64,000 bases of DNA from Brevundimonas sp. SH203 (GTDB lineage Bacteria; Pseudomonadota; Alphaproteobacteria; Caulobacterales; Caulobacteraceae), in assembly GCF_002157625.1 (NCBI RefSeq), contig NZ_BDMM01000001.1:62001-126000 (forward strand). Direction: 5' to 3'. Below, piece after piece: positions 28,540 to 37,954 of this stretch. Within the stretch, counting starts at the first letter, position 1. Every line of letters starts with the position of its first letter. The position numbers and the translations under genes are program-made. The notes below the pieces were generated by a model that saw nothing but the letters and a program-made list of their open reading frames with translations, did not search any database and was not told where the DNA came from.

Positions 28540-29172
28540 ATGATGATTCGTCTCACCGCCGTCAGCGCCTGCGCGCTTTTGAGTCTCGCCGCCTGCGGGC
28601 GCGATGACCGCCCGGCCGCTCAGGCTCCGACCGATGCGGCCCCCGTCGCGATGACGCCGGCCGAGCAGCCGCCTTCAGCCCCCGCCGCCGATCCCAACAC
28701 CCTAACGTCCGAGGGGCTAGGCGCGGCGCGGATCGGCATGAGCAAGGCCGATCTGATCGCGGCCTGGGGCGAACGGGCGAATCCGAAGTCTGTCGGCGGG
28801 GCCGAACCCGAGGTCTGCGATCAGTTCCATCCCGTTCGGGCGCCCGAAGGCGTCAACGTCATGATCCAGGACGGCAAGCTGACGCGAATCACCCTGATGC
28901 GGGGCGCCAGGATCAAGACGGACCGGGGCTTCGGCCTCGGCGACACGGCCATGGCGATCAAACAGGCCTATGGCGGTTCGATCTTCGTCGAGCCGCATAA
29001 ATATCAGGCCGCCCCGGCTGAAGACCTGTTCGTCTGGGCGCGCGGCGGCTCGACCAACTACGTCGCCGATCCCTCGGCGCGTGGCGTCCGCTACGAGATC
29101 GGGATGGACGGAAAAGTCAGCATGATCCATGCAGGTGATCCGTCGATCCAGCTGGTCGAAGGCTGTTCCTGA
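28540..29172 (+). CDS. Uncharacterised lipoprotein
   Basis: 210 residues. The signal sequence MMIRLTAVSACALLSLAAC ends in a lipobox (LAAC-G), so the mature protein should be lipid-anchored. A proline/alanine-rich linker (about 20-60) is followed by a soluble domain with EGLGAARIGMSKADLIAAWG, resembling repeats found in small alphaproteobacterial envelope proteins. No enzyme motif is visible. GGAG lies about 10 bases upstream of the ATG. It stands alone between the rpmF terminator and eno. Confidence 0.75.
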   Translation: MMIRLTAVSACALLSLAACGRDDRPAAQAPTDAAPVAMTPAEQPPSAPAADPNTLTSEGLGAARIGMSKADLIAAWGERANPKSVGGAEPEVCDQFHPVRAPEGVNVMIQDGKLTRITLMRGARIKTDRGFGLGDTAMAIKQAYGGSIFVEPHKYQAAPAEDLFVWARGGSTNYVADPSARGVRYEIGMDGKVSMIHAGDPSIQLVEGCS

Positions 29173-29184
29173 CGCAACGGCTGA

Positions 29185-30540
<1,356 letters not shown>

Positions 30541-30551
30541 GCATCGGAATT

Positions 30552-30587
30552 GTCGGCGGAGAATCAGCGTTCTTCGCCGACTTTCTT
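30552..30587 (+). terminator. Rho-independent terminator after eno
   Basis: GTCGGCG pairs with CGCCGAC around an inner GAGAA/TTCTT extension; TTTCTT follows the stem. Confidence 0.7.
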
Positions 30588-30666
30588 ACGGTCAAGCTAC
30601 AATTCGTTAGGCATTTTCGGGCACGGTTCGTGAACTGTGTTCTCGCGCTCAGAAGGAGCGTTTTAA

Positions 30667-30978
30667 GTGCCCGAACGGATGAAACCTTACCGCGTGTCCT
30701 GTGCCCTCCTGCTTTTGCTCGCCTATCTCGGCGTGCAGGCTTTGACGGGCGAACGCGGACTGCTGAGCGGCGCCTCGCGCGACGCGCTGCTGGACCAGCG
30801 CGAGACGCAACTCGCACATTTGTCCGAACAGCGGCGCGACCTGGAAACCCGGGTCCGGTATCTGCGCAGCGACAGTCTGTCACGCGACCTGCTGGAGGAG
30901 CGCGCGCGCGCCGTCCTGGGCTTTTCCGACCCGCGCGACTATGTGATCCGCGTATCGGCGCCGGCCGCGCAGGGCTGA
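30667..30978 (+). CDS. FtsB/DivIC-like septum formation protein
   Basis: 103-residue bitopic protein. One N-terminal membrane segment (about 8-26, CALLLLLAYLGVQAL) is followed by a coiled-coil (LDQRETQLAHLSEQRRDLE) and ends near the SDPRDYVIRV stretch common to FtsB homologues. FtsB links FtsL and FtsQ in the divisome. GTG start with AGAAGGAG nine bases upstream; an ATG four codons in is an alternative. Located between eno and pdhA, its standard place in alphaproteobacteria. Confidence 0.87.
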   Translation: MPERMKPYRVSCALLLLLAYLGVQALTGERGLLSGASRDALLDQRETQLAHLSEQRRDLETRVRYLRSDSLSRDLLEERARAVLGFSDPRDYVIRVSAPAAQG

Positions 30979-31113
30979 ACCCGTCCCGGCCACTTGAACT
31001 ATTGTTACAGCCCGGCCCGCCCCCCTTTGCGTTCCGGGAAGGAAGGCTGCTAAAGCCCCCTTCCGTAACGATAAGAAGGCGTCGCTTCTCGGCGCCTAGC
31101 CGGGAGATACCGG

Positions 31114-32142
31114 ATGGCGAAAGCCCCAGCCAAATCCGCTCAGACGACCACGCCTGACAAACTGCCCAACACGCCGACGGCGTCCAAGGAAGACCTGCTT
31201 CGCTTCTATCGCGAGATGGTTCTGATCCGCCGTTTCGAGGAACGTGCGGGCCAACTGTACGGCATGGGTCTGATCGGCGGTTTCTGCCACCTGTACATCG
31301 GCCAGGAAGCCGTGGCGGTGGGCGTTCAGGAGAGCGTCAAACAGGGCCACGACAAGATCATCACCGGCTACCGCGACCACGGCCATATGCTGGCCGCCGG
31401 CATGGACCCGAAAGAGGTCATGGCCGAACTGACCGGCCGCAGCGGCGGCTCGTCCAAGGGCAAGGGCGGCTCGATGCACATGTTCGACGTGCCGACCGGC
31501 TTCTATGGCGGTCACGGCATCGTCGGCGCCCAGGTGGCGCTGGGCACGGGCCTGGCCTTCGCCGGCAAGTATCGCGGCGACGATTCGGTGGCCTTCGTCT
31601 ATTTCGGCGACGGCGCCTCGAACCAGGGGCAGGTGTACGAGAGCTTCAACATGGCCCAGCTGTGGAAGCTGCCGGCCATCTACATCATCGAGAACAACCA
31701 GTACGCGATGGGCACGAGCATCGAACGCTCGTCGTCCACGACCGAACTCTACATGCGCGGCGCCAGCTTCGGCATTCCGGGCGAACAGGTCGACGGCATG
31801 GATGTTCTGGCCGTGCGTGACGCCACCGCCCGCGCCGTGGCCCGCGCCCGCGCCGGCGAAGGCCCCTACATCCTTGAAGTGAAGACCTATCGCTATCGCG
31901 GCCACTCGATGTCCGACCCGGCGAAATACCGCACCAAGGAAGAAGTCGACGAGGTCAAGAAGACCCGCGATCCGATCGATCACCTGAAGATGCTGCTGTC
32001 GGCCGCCAAGGCGACCGAAGAGGAGCTGAAGGTCATCGACAACGAAATCAAGGCGATCGTCGCCGAAGCTGTTCAATTCGCTCAAGAGAGCCCGGAACCC
32101 GATCCGTCCGAGCTCTATACCGACGTTTACGTGGAGGCCTGA
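31114..32142 (+). CDS. pdhA: Pyruvate dehydrogenase E1 component, alpha subunit
   Basis: 342 residues; with PdhB it decarboxylates pyruvate on thiamine diphosphate. The ThDP motif is GDGASNQGQVYESFNMAQLW ending near ENNQYAMG. FYGGHGIVGAQVALGTGLA and the regulatory-loop RYRGHSMSDPAKYR are classic. An alanine/lysine/threonine-rich leader of about 25 residues precedes the domain. GGGAG lies upstream of the ATG. First of the pdhA-pdhB-pdhC-GPx-lpdA run. Confidence 0.97.
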   Translation: MAKAPAKSAQTTTPDKLPNTPTASKEDLLRFYREMVLIRRFEERAGQLYGMGLIGGFCHLYIGQEAVAVGVQESVKQGHDKIITGYRDHGHMLAAGMDPKEVMAELTGRSGGSSKGKGGSMHMFDVPTGFYGGHGIVGAQVALGTGLAFAGKYRGDDSVAFVYFGDGASNQGQVYESFNMAQLWKLPAIYIIENNQYAMGTSIERSSSTTELYMRGASFGIPGEQVDGMDVLAVRDATARAVARARAGEGPYILEVKTYRYRGHSMSDPAKYRTKEEVDEVKKTRDPIDHLKMLLSAAKATEEELKVIDNEIKAIVAEAVQFAQESPEPDPSELYTDVYVEA

Positions 32143-32145
32143 TCC

Positions 32146-33513
32146 GTGACCGACATTCTGATGCCGGCGCTGTCCCCCACGATGGAAGAGGGCACGCTGA
32201 CCAAATGGCACATCAAGGCGGGCGACACCGTGTCGGCCGGCCAGGTGATCGCCGAGATCGAAACCGACAAGGCCACGATGGAAGTCGAGGCCGTGGATGA
32301 AGGCGAAGTGCTGGAAATCCTGGTGCCCGAGGGCTCCGAGAACGTGAAGGTCAACACGCCGATCGCGCGTCTGGCCGGCGAAGACGGCGCCGCAGCGCCC
32401 GCGCCCAAGGCCGCCGAAACCGACGCGCCCAAGGCTGCGGCTGAAGGCAAGACCGGCGATCCCGAAAAGGCCCCGGCCCAGACCGCGACGCCCAAGGGCG
32501 AACTGCGCGACCCGGAAATCCCGTCCGAGGCCAAACTGGTCAAGACGACCGTGCGCGACGCCCTGCGCGACGCCATGGCCGAGGAAATGCGCCGCGACGA
32601 CCGCGTCTTCCTGATCGGCGAGGAAGTCGCCCAGTACCAGGGCGCCTATAAGGTCAGTCGCGAACTGCTGCAGGAATTCGGCGACCAGCGCGTCGTGGAC
32701 ACCCCGATCACCGAGCACGGCTTCGCCGGTCTGGGCGTCGGCGCCGCCATGGCGGGCCTGAAGCCCATCGTCGAGTTCATGACGTTCAACTTCGCCATGC
32801 AGGCGATCGACCACATCATCAACTCAGCGGCCAAGACCCTGTATATGTCGGGCGGTCAGATCCGCGCGGACATCGTCTTCCGCGGCCCCAACGGCGCGGC
32901 CAGCCGCGTCGGCGCCCAGCACAGCCAGGACTATTCGGCCTGGTACGCCCAGGTTCCGGGCCTGAAGGTCATCGCGCCCTATGACGCCGCCGACGCCAAG
33001 GGCCTGCTGAAGGCCGCCATTCGCGATCCGAACCCGGTCGTCTTCCTCGAACACGAAATGCTCTACGGCACCGAATTCGACGTACCGGAAGTCGACGATT
33101 ATGTCCTGCCGATCGGCAAGGCCAAGGTGCGTCGCGAAGGCAAGGACGTCACCATTACGGCCCACGCCCGCATGGTCGGTTTCGCGCTCCAAGCCGCCGA
33201 GAAGCTGGCCGAGGAGGGGATCGAAGCCGAGGTCATCGACCTGCGCACCCTGCGTCCGCTGGACCATGAAACCATCGTCGATAGCGTCAAGAAGACCAAC
33301 CGTCTGGTCTCGGCCGAAGAGGGCTGGGGTCCGATGGGCGTCGGCGCCGAGGTCGTGGCCCGCGTGATCGAACACGCCTTCGACTATCTGGACGCCCCGC
33401 CGCTGCGGGTTCACCAGGAAGACGTGCCGCTGCCCTATGCGGCCAACTTGGAAGTCCTGTCGCTGCCGGGCGTGGACAAGATCGTCGCCGCCGTGAAACA
33501 GGTGATGGCATGA
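32146..33513 (+). CDS. pdhB: Pyruvate dehydrogenase E1 beta subunit with N-terminal lipoyl domain
   Basis: 455 residues. Residues 1-80 form a biotinyl/lipoyl domain ([15 protein letters not shown], with the lipoylated lysine in [12 protein letters not shown]), then an Ala/Pro linker and the E1 beta domain ([50 protein letters not shown]). A lipoyl domain on E1 beta is characteristic of alphaproteobacteria. GTG start three bases after pdhA; ATGA overlap with pdhC. A 50-base stretch is identical with the lipoyl domain of pdhC. Confidence 0.97.
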   Translation: MTDILMPALSPTMEEGTLTKWHIKAGDTVSAGQVIAEIETDKATMEVEAVDEGEVLEILVPEGSENVKVNTPIARLAGEDGAAAPAPKAAETDAPKAAAEGKTGDPEKAPAQTATPKGELRDPEIPSEAKLVKTTVRDALRDAMAEEMRRDDRVFLIGEEVAQYQGAYKVSRELLQEFGDQRVVDTPITEHGFAGLGVGAAMAGLKPIVEFMTFNFAMQAIDHIINSAAKTLYMSGGQIRADIVFRGPNGAASRVGAQHSQDYSAWYAQVPGLKVIAPYDAADAKGLLKAAIRDPNPVVFLEHEMLYGTEFDVPEVDDYVLPIGKAKVRREGKDVTITAHARMVGFALQAAEKLAEEGIEAEVIDLRTLRPLDHETIVDSVKKTNRLVSAEEGWGPMGVGAEVVARVIEHAFDYLDAPPLRVHQEDVPLPYAANLEVLSLPGVDKIVAAVKQVMA

Positions 33514-34802
33514 CCGATATCCTGATGCCGGCCCTGTCTCCGACCATGGAGGAGGGCGTTCTGGCCAAGTGGCACGTCAAGGTCGGGGACGTCGTGTCCG
33601 CCGGCGACGTTATCGCCGAGATCGAAACCGACAAGGCCACGATGGAAGTCGAGGCCGTGGACGAGGGCGAAGTCACCGACATTCTGGTCGCCGAGGGCAC
33701 CGAAGGCGTGAAGGTCAACACGCCCATCGCCCGCCTGAAAGACGAAGGCGGCGCCGCTGCACCCAAGCCCGCCGAGGCGCCCGCCGCCAAGTCGAAAGAG
33801 ACCCCCAAGGTCGAGGCTGCGCCTGCGGCTGAGGCTCCGAAGGCCGCTGCCCCTGCGCCCGCCGCGCCGAAAGCCGACAGCGGCGAACGCATCTTCTCTT
33901 CGCCCCTGGCCCGTCGCATCGCCGCCCAGAACGGCGTCGATCTGAAGTCGATCAAGGGCACCGGCCCGCACGGCCGCATCGTCAAGCGTGACGTCGAGGC
34001 TGCCGGCAAGGGTTCGACCCAGCCTGCCGCCGCGTCGTCCGCAACGACGGCGACAAGCCCCGCCGCCGAACCACGCAAGGCGCAGTCTCTGGCGCAGATG
34101 GGCATCCCGGACGGCAGCTACGACCTGATTCCGCTGGACGGCATGAGAAAGGCCGTCGCGCGTCGCATGGTCGACAGCATCCAGAACGTGCCGCACTTCC
34201 CGCTGTTCATCGATGTCGAGATCGATCAGCTGATGGCCGTGCGCGCCAAGGTCAACAAGATGCTGGAGCCGCAGGGGATCAAGGTCTCCGTCAACGACTT
34301 CGTCATCAAGGCGGCGGCCCTGGCCCTGAAGGCGGTGCCGGAAGCGAACGCCTCCTATACGCCCGAAGGCATCGCCATGCACCACAACGCCGACGTCTCC
34401 ATGGCCGTGGCCATCGACGGCGGCCTGATCACGCCGATCATCAAGAAGGCCGAGACCAAGGGTCTGGCGCAGATTGCGACCGAGTCCAAGGACCTGGCCA
34501 AGCGCGCCCGCGACCGCAAGCTGAAGCCGGAAGAGTTCCAGGGCGGCACCTTCTCGGTGTCCAATCTGGGCATGTTCGGCATCAAGCAGTTCACCTCGAT
34601 CATCAATGAGCCGCAGGGCTGCATCATGAGCGTGGGCGCGGGCGAGCAGCGTGCGGTCGTGAAGAACGGCCAGGTGGTTCCGGCCACCGTCATGACCGTG
34701 ACCCTGACCTGCGATCACCGCGTGGTCGACGGCGCGACCGGCGCCCGCTTCCTGCAGGCGTTCAAGCCGCTGATCGAAGATCCCGTGGCGATGCTGGCGT
34801 AA
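33510..34802 (+). CDS. pdhC: Pyruvate dehydrogenase E2 component (dihydrolipoamide acetyltransferase)
   Basis: 430 residues. A single lipoyl domain (1-80, lysine in [10 protein letters not shown]), an Ala/Pro/Lys linker, a peripheral-subunit-binding domain ([20 protein letters not shown], about 130-165) and the catalytic core ending in [16 protein letters not shown] with the active-site histidine of HRVVDG. Forms the complex core and transfers acetyl to CoA. Coupled to pdhB by ATGA. Confidence 0.97.
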   Translation: MTDILMPALSPTMEEGVLAKWHVKVGDVVSAGDVIAEIETDKATMEVEAVDEGEVTDILVAEGTEGVKVNTPIARLKDEGGAAAPKPAEAPAAKSKETPKVEAAPAAEAPKAAAPAPAAPKADSGERIFSSPLARRIAAQNGVDLKSIKGTGPHGRIVKRDVEAAGKGSTQPAAASSATTATSPAAEPRKAQSLAQMGIPDGSYDLIPLDGMRKAVARRMVDSIQNVPHFPLFIDVEIDQLMAVRAKVNKMLEPQGIKVSVNDFVIKAAALALKAVPEANASYTPEGIAMHHNADVSMAVAIDGGLITPIIKKAETKGLAQIATESKDLAKRARDRKLKPEEFQGGTFSVSNLGMFGIKQFTSIINEPQGCIMSVGAGEQRAVVKNGQVVPATVMTVTLTCDHRVVDGATGARFLQAFKPLIEDPVAMLA

Positions 34803-34817
34803 GGGGAGGGTGAGGTC

Positions 34818-35297
34818 ATGACCTCGGTCTATGACTTCTCCGCCCGCGCTATCGACGGCGCGGACGTCTCGCTGGACCGCTTTCGCGGACAGGCGTTGCT
34901 GATCGTGAATACGGCGTCCAAGTGCGGCTTCACCGGCCAGTACGACGGTCTGGAGAAGCTGCATCGGGATTTCGCCGACGCGCCGTTCGAGGTGCTGGGT
35001 TTTCCCTGCAACCAGTTCGGCAATCAGGAACCGGGCAGGGCGTCGGAAATCGCCGCCTTCTGCGCCACCAGTTTCGACGTGACCTTCCCCCTGTTCGACA
35101 AGGTGGAGGTCAACGGGCCGAACCGGCATCCGCTCTACGCCTGGCTGACCCGGCAGAAGCGCGGCTTCCTGGGCTCCCAGGCCATCAAGTGGAACTTCAC
35201 CAAGTTCCTGACCGACCGCGAGGGCAGGGTGGTCGCCCGCTACGCCCCGCAGACTGAACCCGAGGCCATCAAGGCCGACATCGAGAAGTTGATCTAA
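34818..35297 (+). CDS. Glutathione peroxidase-family thiol peroxidase
   Basis: 159 residues. The peroxidatic cysteine is in NTASKCGFTGQY, followed by the second motif GFPCNQFGNQEPG and WNFTKFL, giving the Cys/Gln/Trp/Asn tetrad. These Cys-type enzymes usually use thioredoxin rather than glutathione. GAGG precedes the ATG. The stop shares a base with the lpdA start (TAATG), so it is embedded in the pdh operon between E2 and E3, an arrangement worth noting. Confidence 0.95.
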   Translation: MTSVYDFSARAIDGADVSLDRFRGQALLIVNTASKCGFTGQYDGLEKLHRDFADAPFEVLGFPCNQFGNQEPGRASEIAAFCATSFDVTFPLFDKVEVNGPNRHPLYAWLTRQKRGFLGSQAIKWNFTKFLTDREGRVVARYAPQTEPEAIKADIEKLI

Positions 35298-36703
35298 TGG
35301 CTGCTGAATTCGATCTCGTCGTCATCGGCTCGGGCCCCGGCGGTTACGTCGCGGCCATTCGCGCCAGCCAGTTGGGCCAGAAGGTCGCCATCGTCGAGCG
35401 CGAGAACCTGGGCGGTATCTGCCTGAACTGGGGCTGCATCCCGACTAAGGCCCTGCTGAAGTCGGGCGAGAAGTTCGAGAGCCTGTCACACCTGAAGGAA
35501 TACGGCCTGTCGGCGTCCGGCGCGTCGTTCGACTTCGACGCCATCATCCAGCGCTCGCGCGGCGTCGCGGCGACGATGAACAAGGGCGTCTCCTTCCTGA
35601 TGAAGAAGAACAAGATCGAGGTGATCGAGGGCACGGCCACGCTGGAGAAGGGGGCGGCCGCGCCCAAGGTCGTCATCGCCCTGAAGGCCGGCGGTTCGCG
35701 CACGGTCGAGGCCAAGTCGGTTATGCTGGCCGTCGGCGCCCGCGCCCGCGCCCTGCCGCAGATCGGGCTGGAAGCCGATGGGGACAAGATCTGGGCCTAT
35801 CGCGACGCCTTGGCGCCCAAGAAGCTGCCCAAGTCGTTCGTCGTCATCGGCTCGGGCGCCATCGGCATTGAGTTCGCCAGCTTCTATCGCGCCCTGGGCG
35901 CCGAGGTGACGGTCGTCGAGGCGGTCGAGCGCATCATGCCTGTGGAGGACGAAGAGGTCTCCAAGGCGGCGCAGAAGTCGTTCGAGAAGCGAGGTATCAA
36001 GTTCAAGGTCGGCGCCAAGGTGACGAAGGTCTCCAAGAGTGCGTCCGGCGTCAAGGTCGATGTCGAGATCGGCGGCAAGGCCGAGACGCTGGAGGCCGAG
36101 GTCTGCATCTCGGCCGTCGGCATCACCGCCAACACCGACGGCATCGGTCTGGAGTCGCTAGGCGTCGAACTGGACCGGGGCCACATCAAGACTGACAGTC
36201 ACTGCCAGACCAATGTGAAGGGTCTATACGCCATCGGCGACTGCGCTGGGGCGCCGTGGCTGGCGCACAAGGCGTCACACGAAGGCATCCATGCCGCCGA
36301 GCACATCGCCGGTTACAAGACGCCGAACGTCCATTCGCCCATCGCCGGCTGCACCTACGCTCAGCCGCAGGTCGCCTCGGTCGGCGTGACCGAACAGGCG
36401 GCCCGCGCCGAAAAGCGCGAGGTCAAGATCGGCCGCTTCCCGTTCCGCGTGAACGGCAAGGCCGTGGCGGCGGGCGAGATCGACGGCTTCGTCAAGGTGA
36501 TCTTTGACGCGGCAACCGGCGCCCTGATCGGCGCCCATATGATGGGCCACGAAGTCACCGAAATGATCCAGGGCTTCGTCACCGCCATCACCATGGAGGC
36601 GACGGAAGAGGACATTCAGGGCATCGTCTATCCGCATCCGACCATGTCCGAAGCCATGCACGAGGCGGCGATGGACGCCTACGGCCGCGTTCTGCACCTT
36701 TAG
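35297..36703 (+). CDS. lpdA: Dihydrolipoyl dehydrogenase (E3)
   Basis: 468-residue flavoprotein that reoxidises dihydrolipoamide with NAD. FAD fold at the start (VIGSGPGGYVAAIRASQLG), redox-active disulfide in GGICLNWGCIPTKALL, NAD fold VIGSGAIGIEFASFYRALG, FAD motif GLYAIGDCAG, and the C-terminal catalytic His-Glu pair in HPTMSEAMHEA. Translationally coupled to the peroxidase gene. It may also serve 2-oxoglutarate dehydrogenase and the glycine system. Confidence 0.97.
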   Translation: MAAEFDLVVIGSGPGGYVAAIRASQLGQKVAIVERENLGGICLNWGCIPTKALLKSGEKFESLSHLKEYGLSASGASFDFDAIIQRSRGVAATMNKGVSFLMKKNKIEVIEGTATLEKGAAAPKVVIALKAGGSRTVEAKSVMLAVGARARALPQIGLEADGDKIWAYRDALAPKKLPKSFVVIGSGAIGIEFASFYRALGAEVTVVEAVERIMPVEDEEVSKAAQKSFEKRGIKFKVGAKVTKVSKSASGVKVDVEIGGKAETLEAEVCISAVGITANTDGIGLESLGVELDRGHIKTDSHCQTNVKGLYAIGDCAGAPWLAHKASHEGIHAAEHIAGYKTPNVHSPIAGCTYAQPQVASVGVTEQAARAEKREVKIGRFPFRVNGKAVAAGEIDGFVKVIFDAATGALIGAHMMGHEVTEMIQGFVTAITMEATEEDIQGIVYPHPTMSEAMHEAAMDAYGRVLHL

Positions 36704-36780
36704 GTCTGGCGGAACGCGGATCGGGCAGGACATCGACGAACGGTCGCGCTAGCCTCGCCGTATAGCGAGGAGGGGCGTCG

Positions 36781-37947
36781 ATGCGATCGTTGTTGAGAAG
36801 TCGGGTGGCGGGCGAACATGCCCGCGTCGGGTTCGTCGAACTGTTCTTCGACCTGGTCTTCGTCTTCGCCATCACCCAGGTCAGCCACGGTCTGCTGGCG
36901 CATCTGACGCCGCTGGGCGCGCTTCAGGCGGCGATGCTTCTGGCGGCGGTCTGGTGGGCGTGGGTCTTCACCTCCTGGGCGACCAACTGGTTGGACCCCG
37001 AGCGCGAGCCGGTGCAGATCGCACTGTTCGTTCTGATGGGGATCGGCCTGGTGATGTCGGCGGCCTTGCCGCACGCCTTTCAGGAAAACGGCCTGGTGTT
37101 CGCCCTGGCCTTCGTCGGGATTCAGGTCGGGCGCACGGCCTTCATGGCCTGGGCGATGCGCGACGATCCCAGCCTGTGGCGGAACGCCCTTCGCATCCTG
37201 ATCTGGCTGGCCGCCTCGGCTGTGCTGTGGATCGCGGGCGGTGTGGCAGAACCGGATCAGCGGCTGTGGTTCTGGCTGGCGGCCCTGGCGGTCGAATATG
37301 CGTCGCCGGCGCTCTATTTCTACGTTCCGGGTCTTGGGCGGTCGCGGACCGACGACTGGACCATCGAGGGCGGGCATATGGCCGAGCGGGTCGGCCTGTT
37401 CGTCATCATCTGCCTGGGCGAGACGCTTCTGGTCTCCGGCGCCACTTTCGGCGGTCTGGACTGGTCGTCGGGTGCGGTGTGGGTGGCCTTCGTCTCGGCG
37501 GTTCTGTCCACGGTCGCCATGTGGCGGCTGTTCTTCAGCCAGGCGCATGAATCCGCGTCGCACGCCATCATGCATTCCGACGATCCGGGGCGGATGGCGC
37601 GGCGGGCCTATACCTATTCGCCGATCCTGGTGATCGCGGGCATCATCGTCGTGGCGGTCAGCGACGAGCTTGTGCTGGCCCATCCCGGCGGCCATGTCGC
37701 GACGGCGACAGCCTTGACCCTGCTGGGCGGCCCGATCCTGTTCCTGTTGGGGACGGCGGTGGCCAGTTGGGCGATCTGGCGGACGGTGGCCTGGACGCGA
37801 CTGGTCGGTTGCGCCGTTTTGGCCATGGGCTGGCTGGTTCTGCCGTGGGTCACGCCGCTGATCCTCAGCATTGCGACGACCGCCGTGCTGATCGCCGTGG
37901 GCCTGTGGGAGACCGTGCGGCTGGGCGACGCCAGGACGCCCGTCTGA
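36781..37947 (+). CDS. Low-temperature requirement protein A (LtrA) family membrane protein
   Basis: 388 residues with about 11-12 hydrophobic segments. The N-terminal ELFFDLVFVFAITQVSH and the middle ERVGLFVIICLGETLLVSG are LtrA-family signatures. The biochemical role is unknown; the name comes from a Listeria cold-growth mutant. GGAGG lies nine bases upstream of the ATG. It ends seven bases from the convergent pcrA gene. Confidence 0.92.
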   Translation: MRSLLRSRVAGEHARVGFVELFFDLVFVFAITQVSHGLLAHLTPLGALQAAMLLAAVWWAWVFTSWATNWLDPEREPVQIALFVLMGIGLVMSAALPHAFQENGLVFALAFVGIQVGRTAFMAWAMRDDPSLWRNALRILIWLAASAVLWIAGGVAEPDQRLWFWLAALAVEYASPALYFYVPGLGRSRTDDWTIEGGHMAERVGLFVIICLGETLLVSGATFGGLDWSSGAVWVAFVSAVLSTVAMWRLFFSQAHESASHAIMHSDDPGRMARRAYTYSPILVIAGIIVVAVSDELVLAHPGGHVATATALTLLGGPILFLLGTAVASWAIWRTVAWTRLVGCAVLAMGWLVLPWVTPLILSIATTAVLIAVGLWETVRLGDARTPV

Positions 37948-37954
37948 CCCGCCG

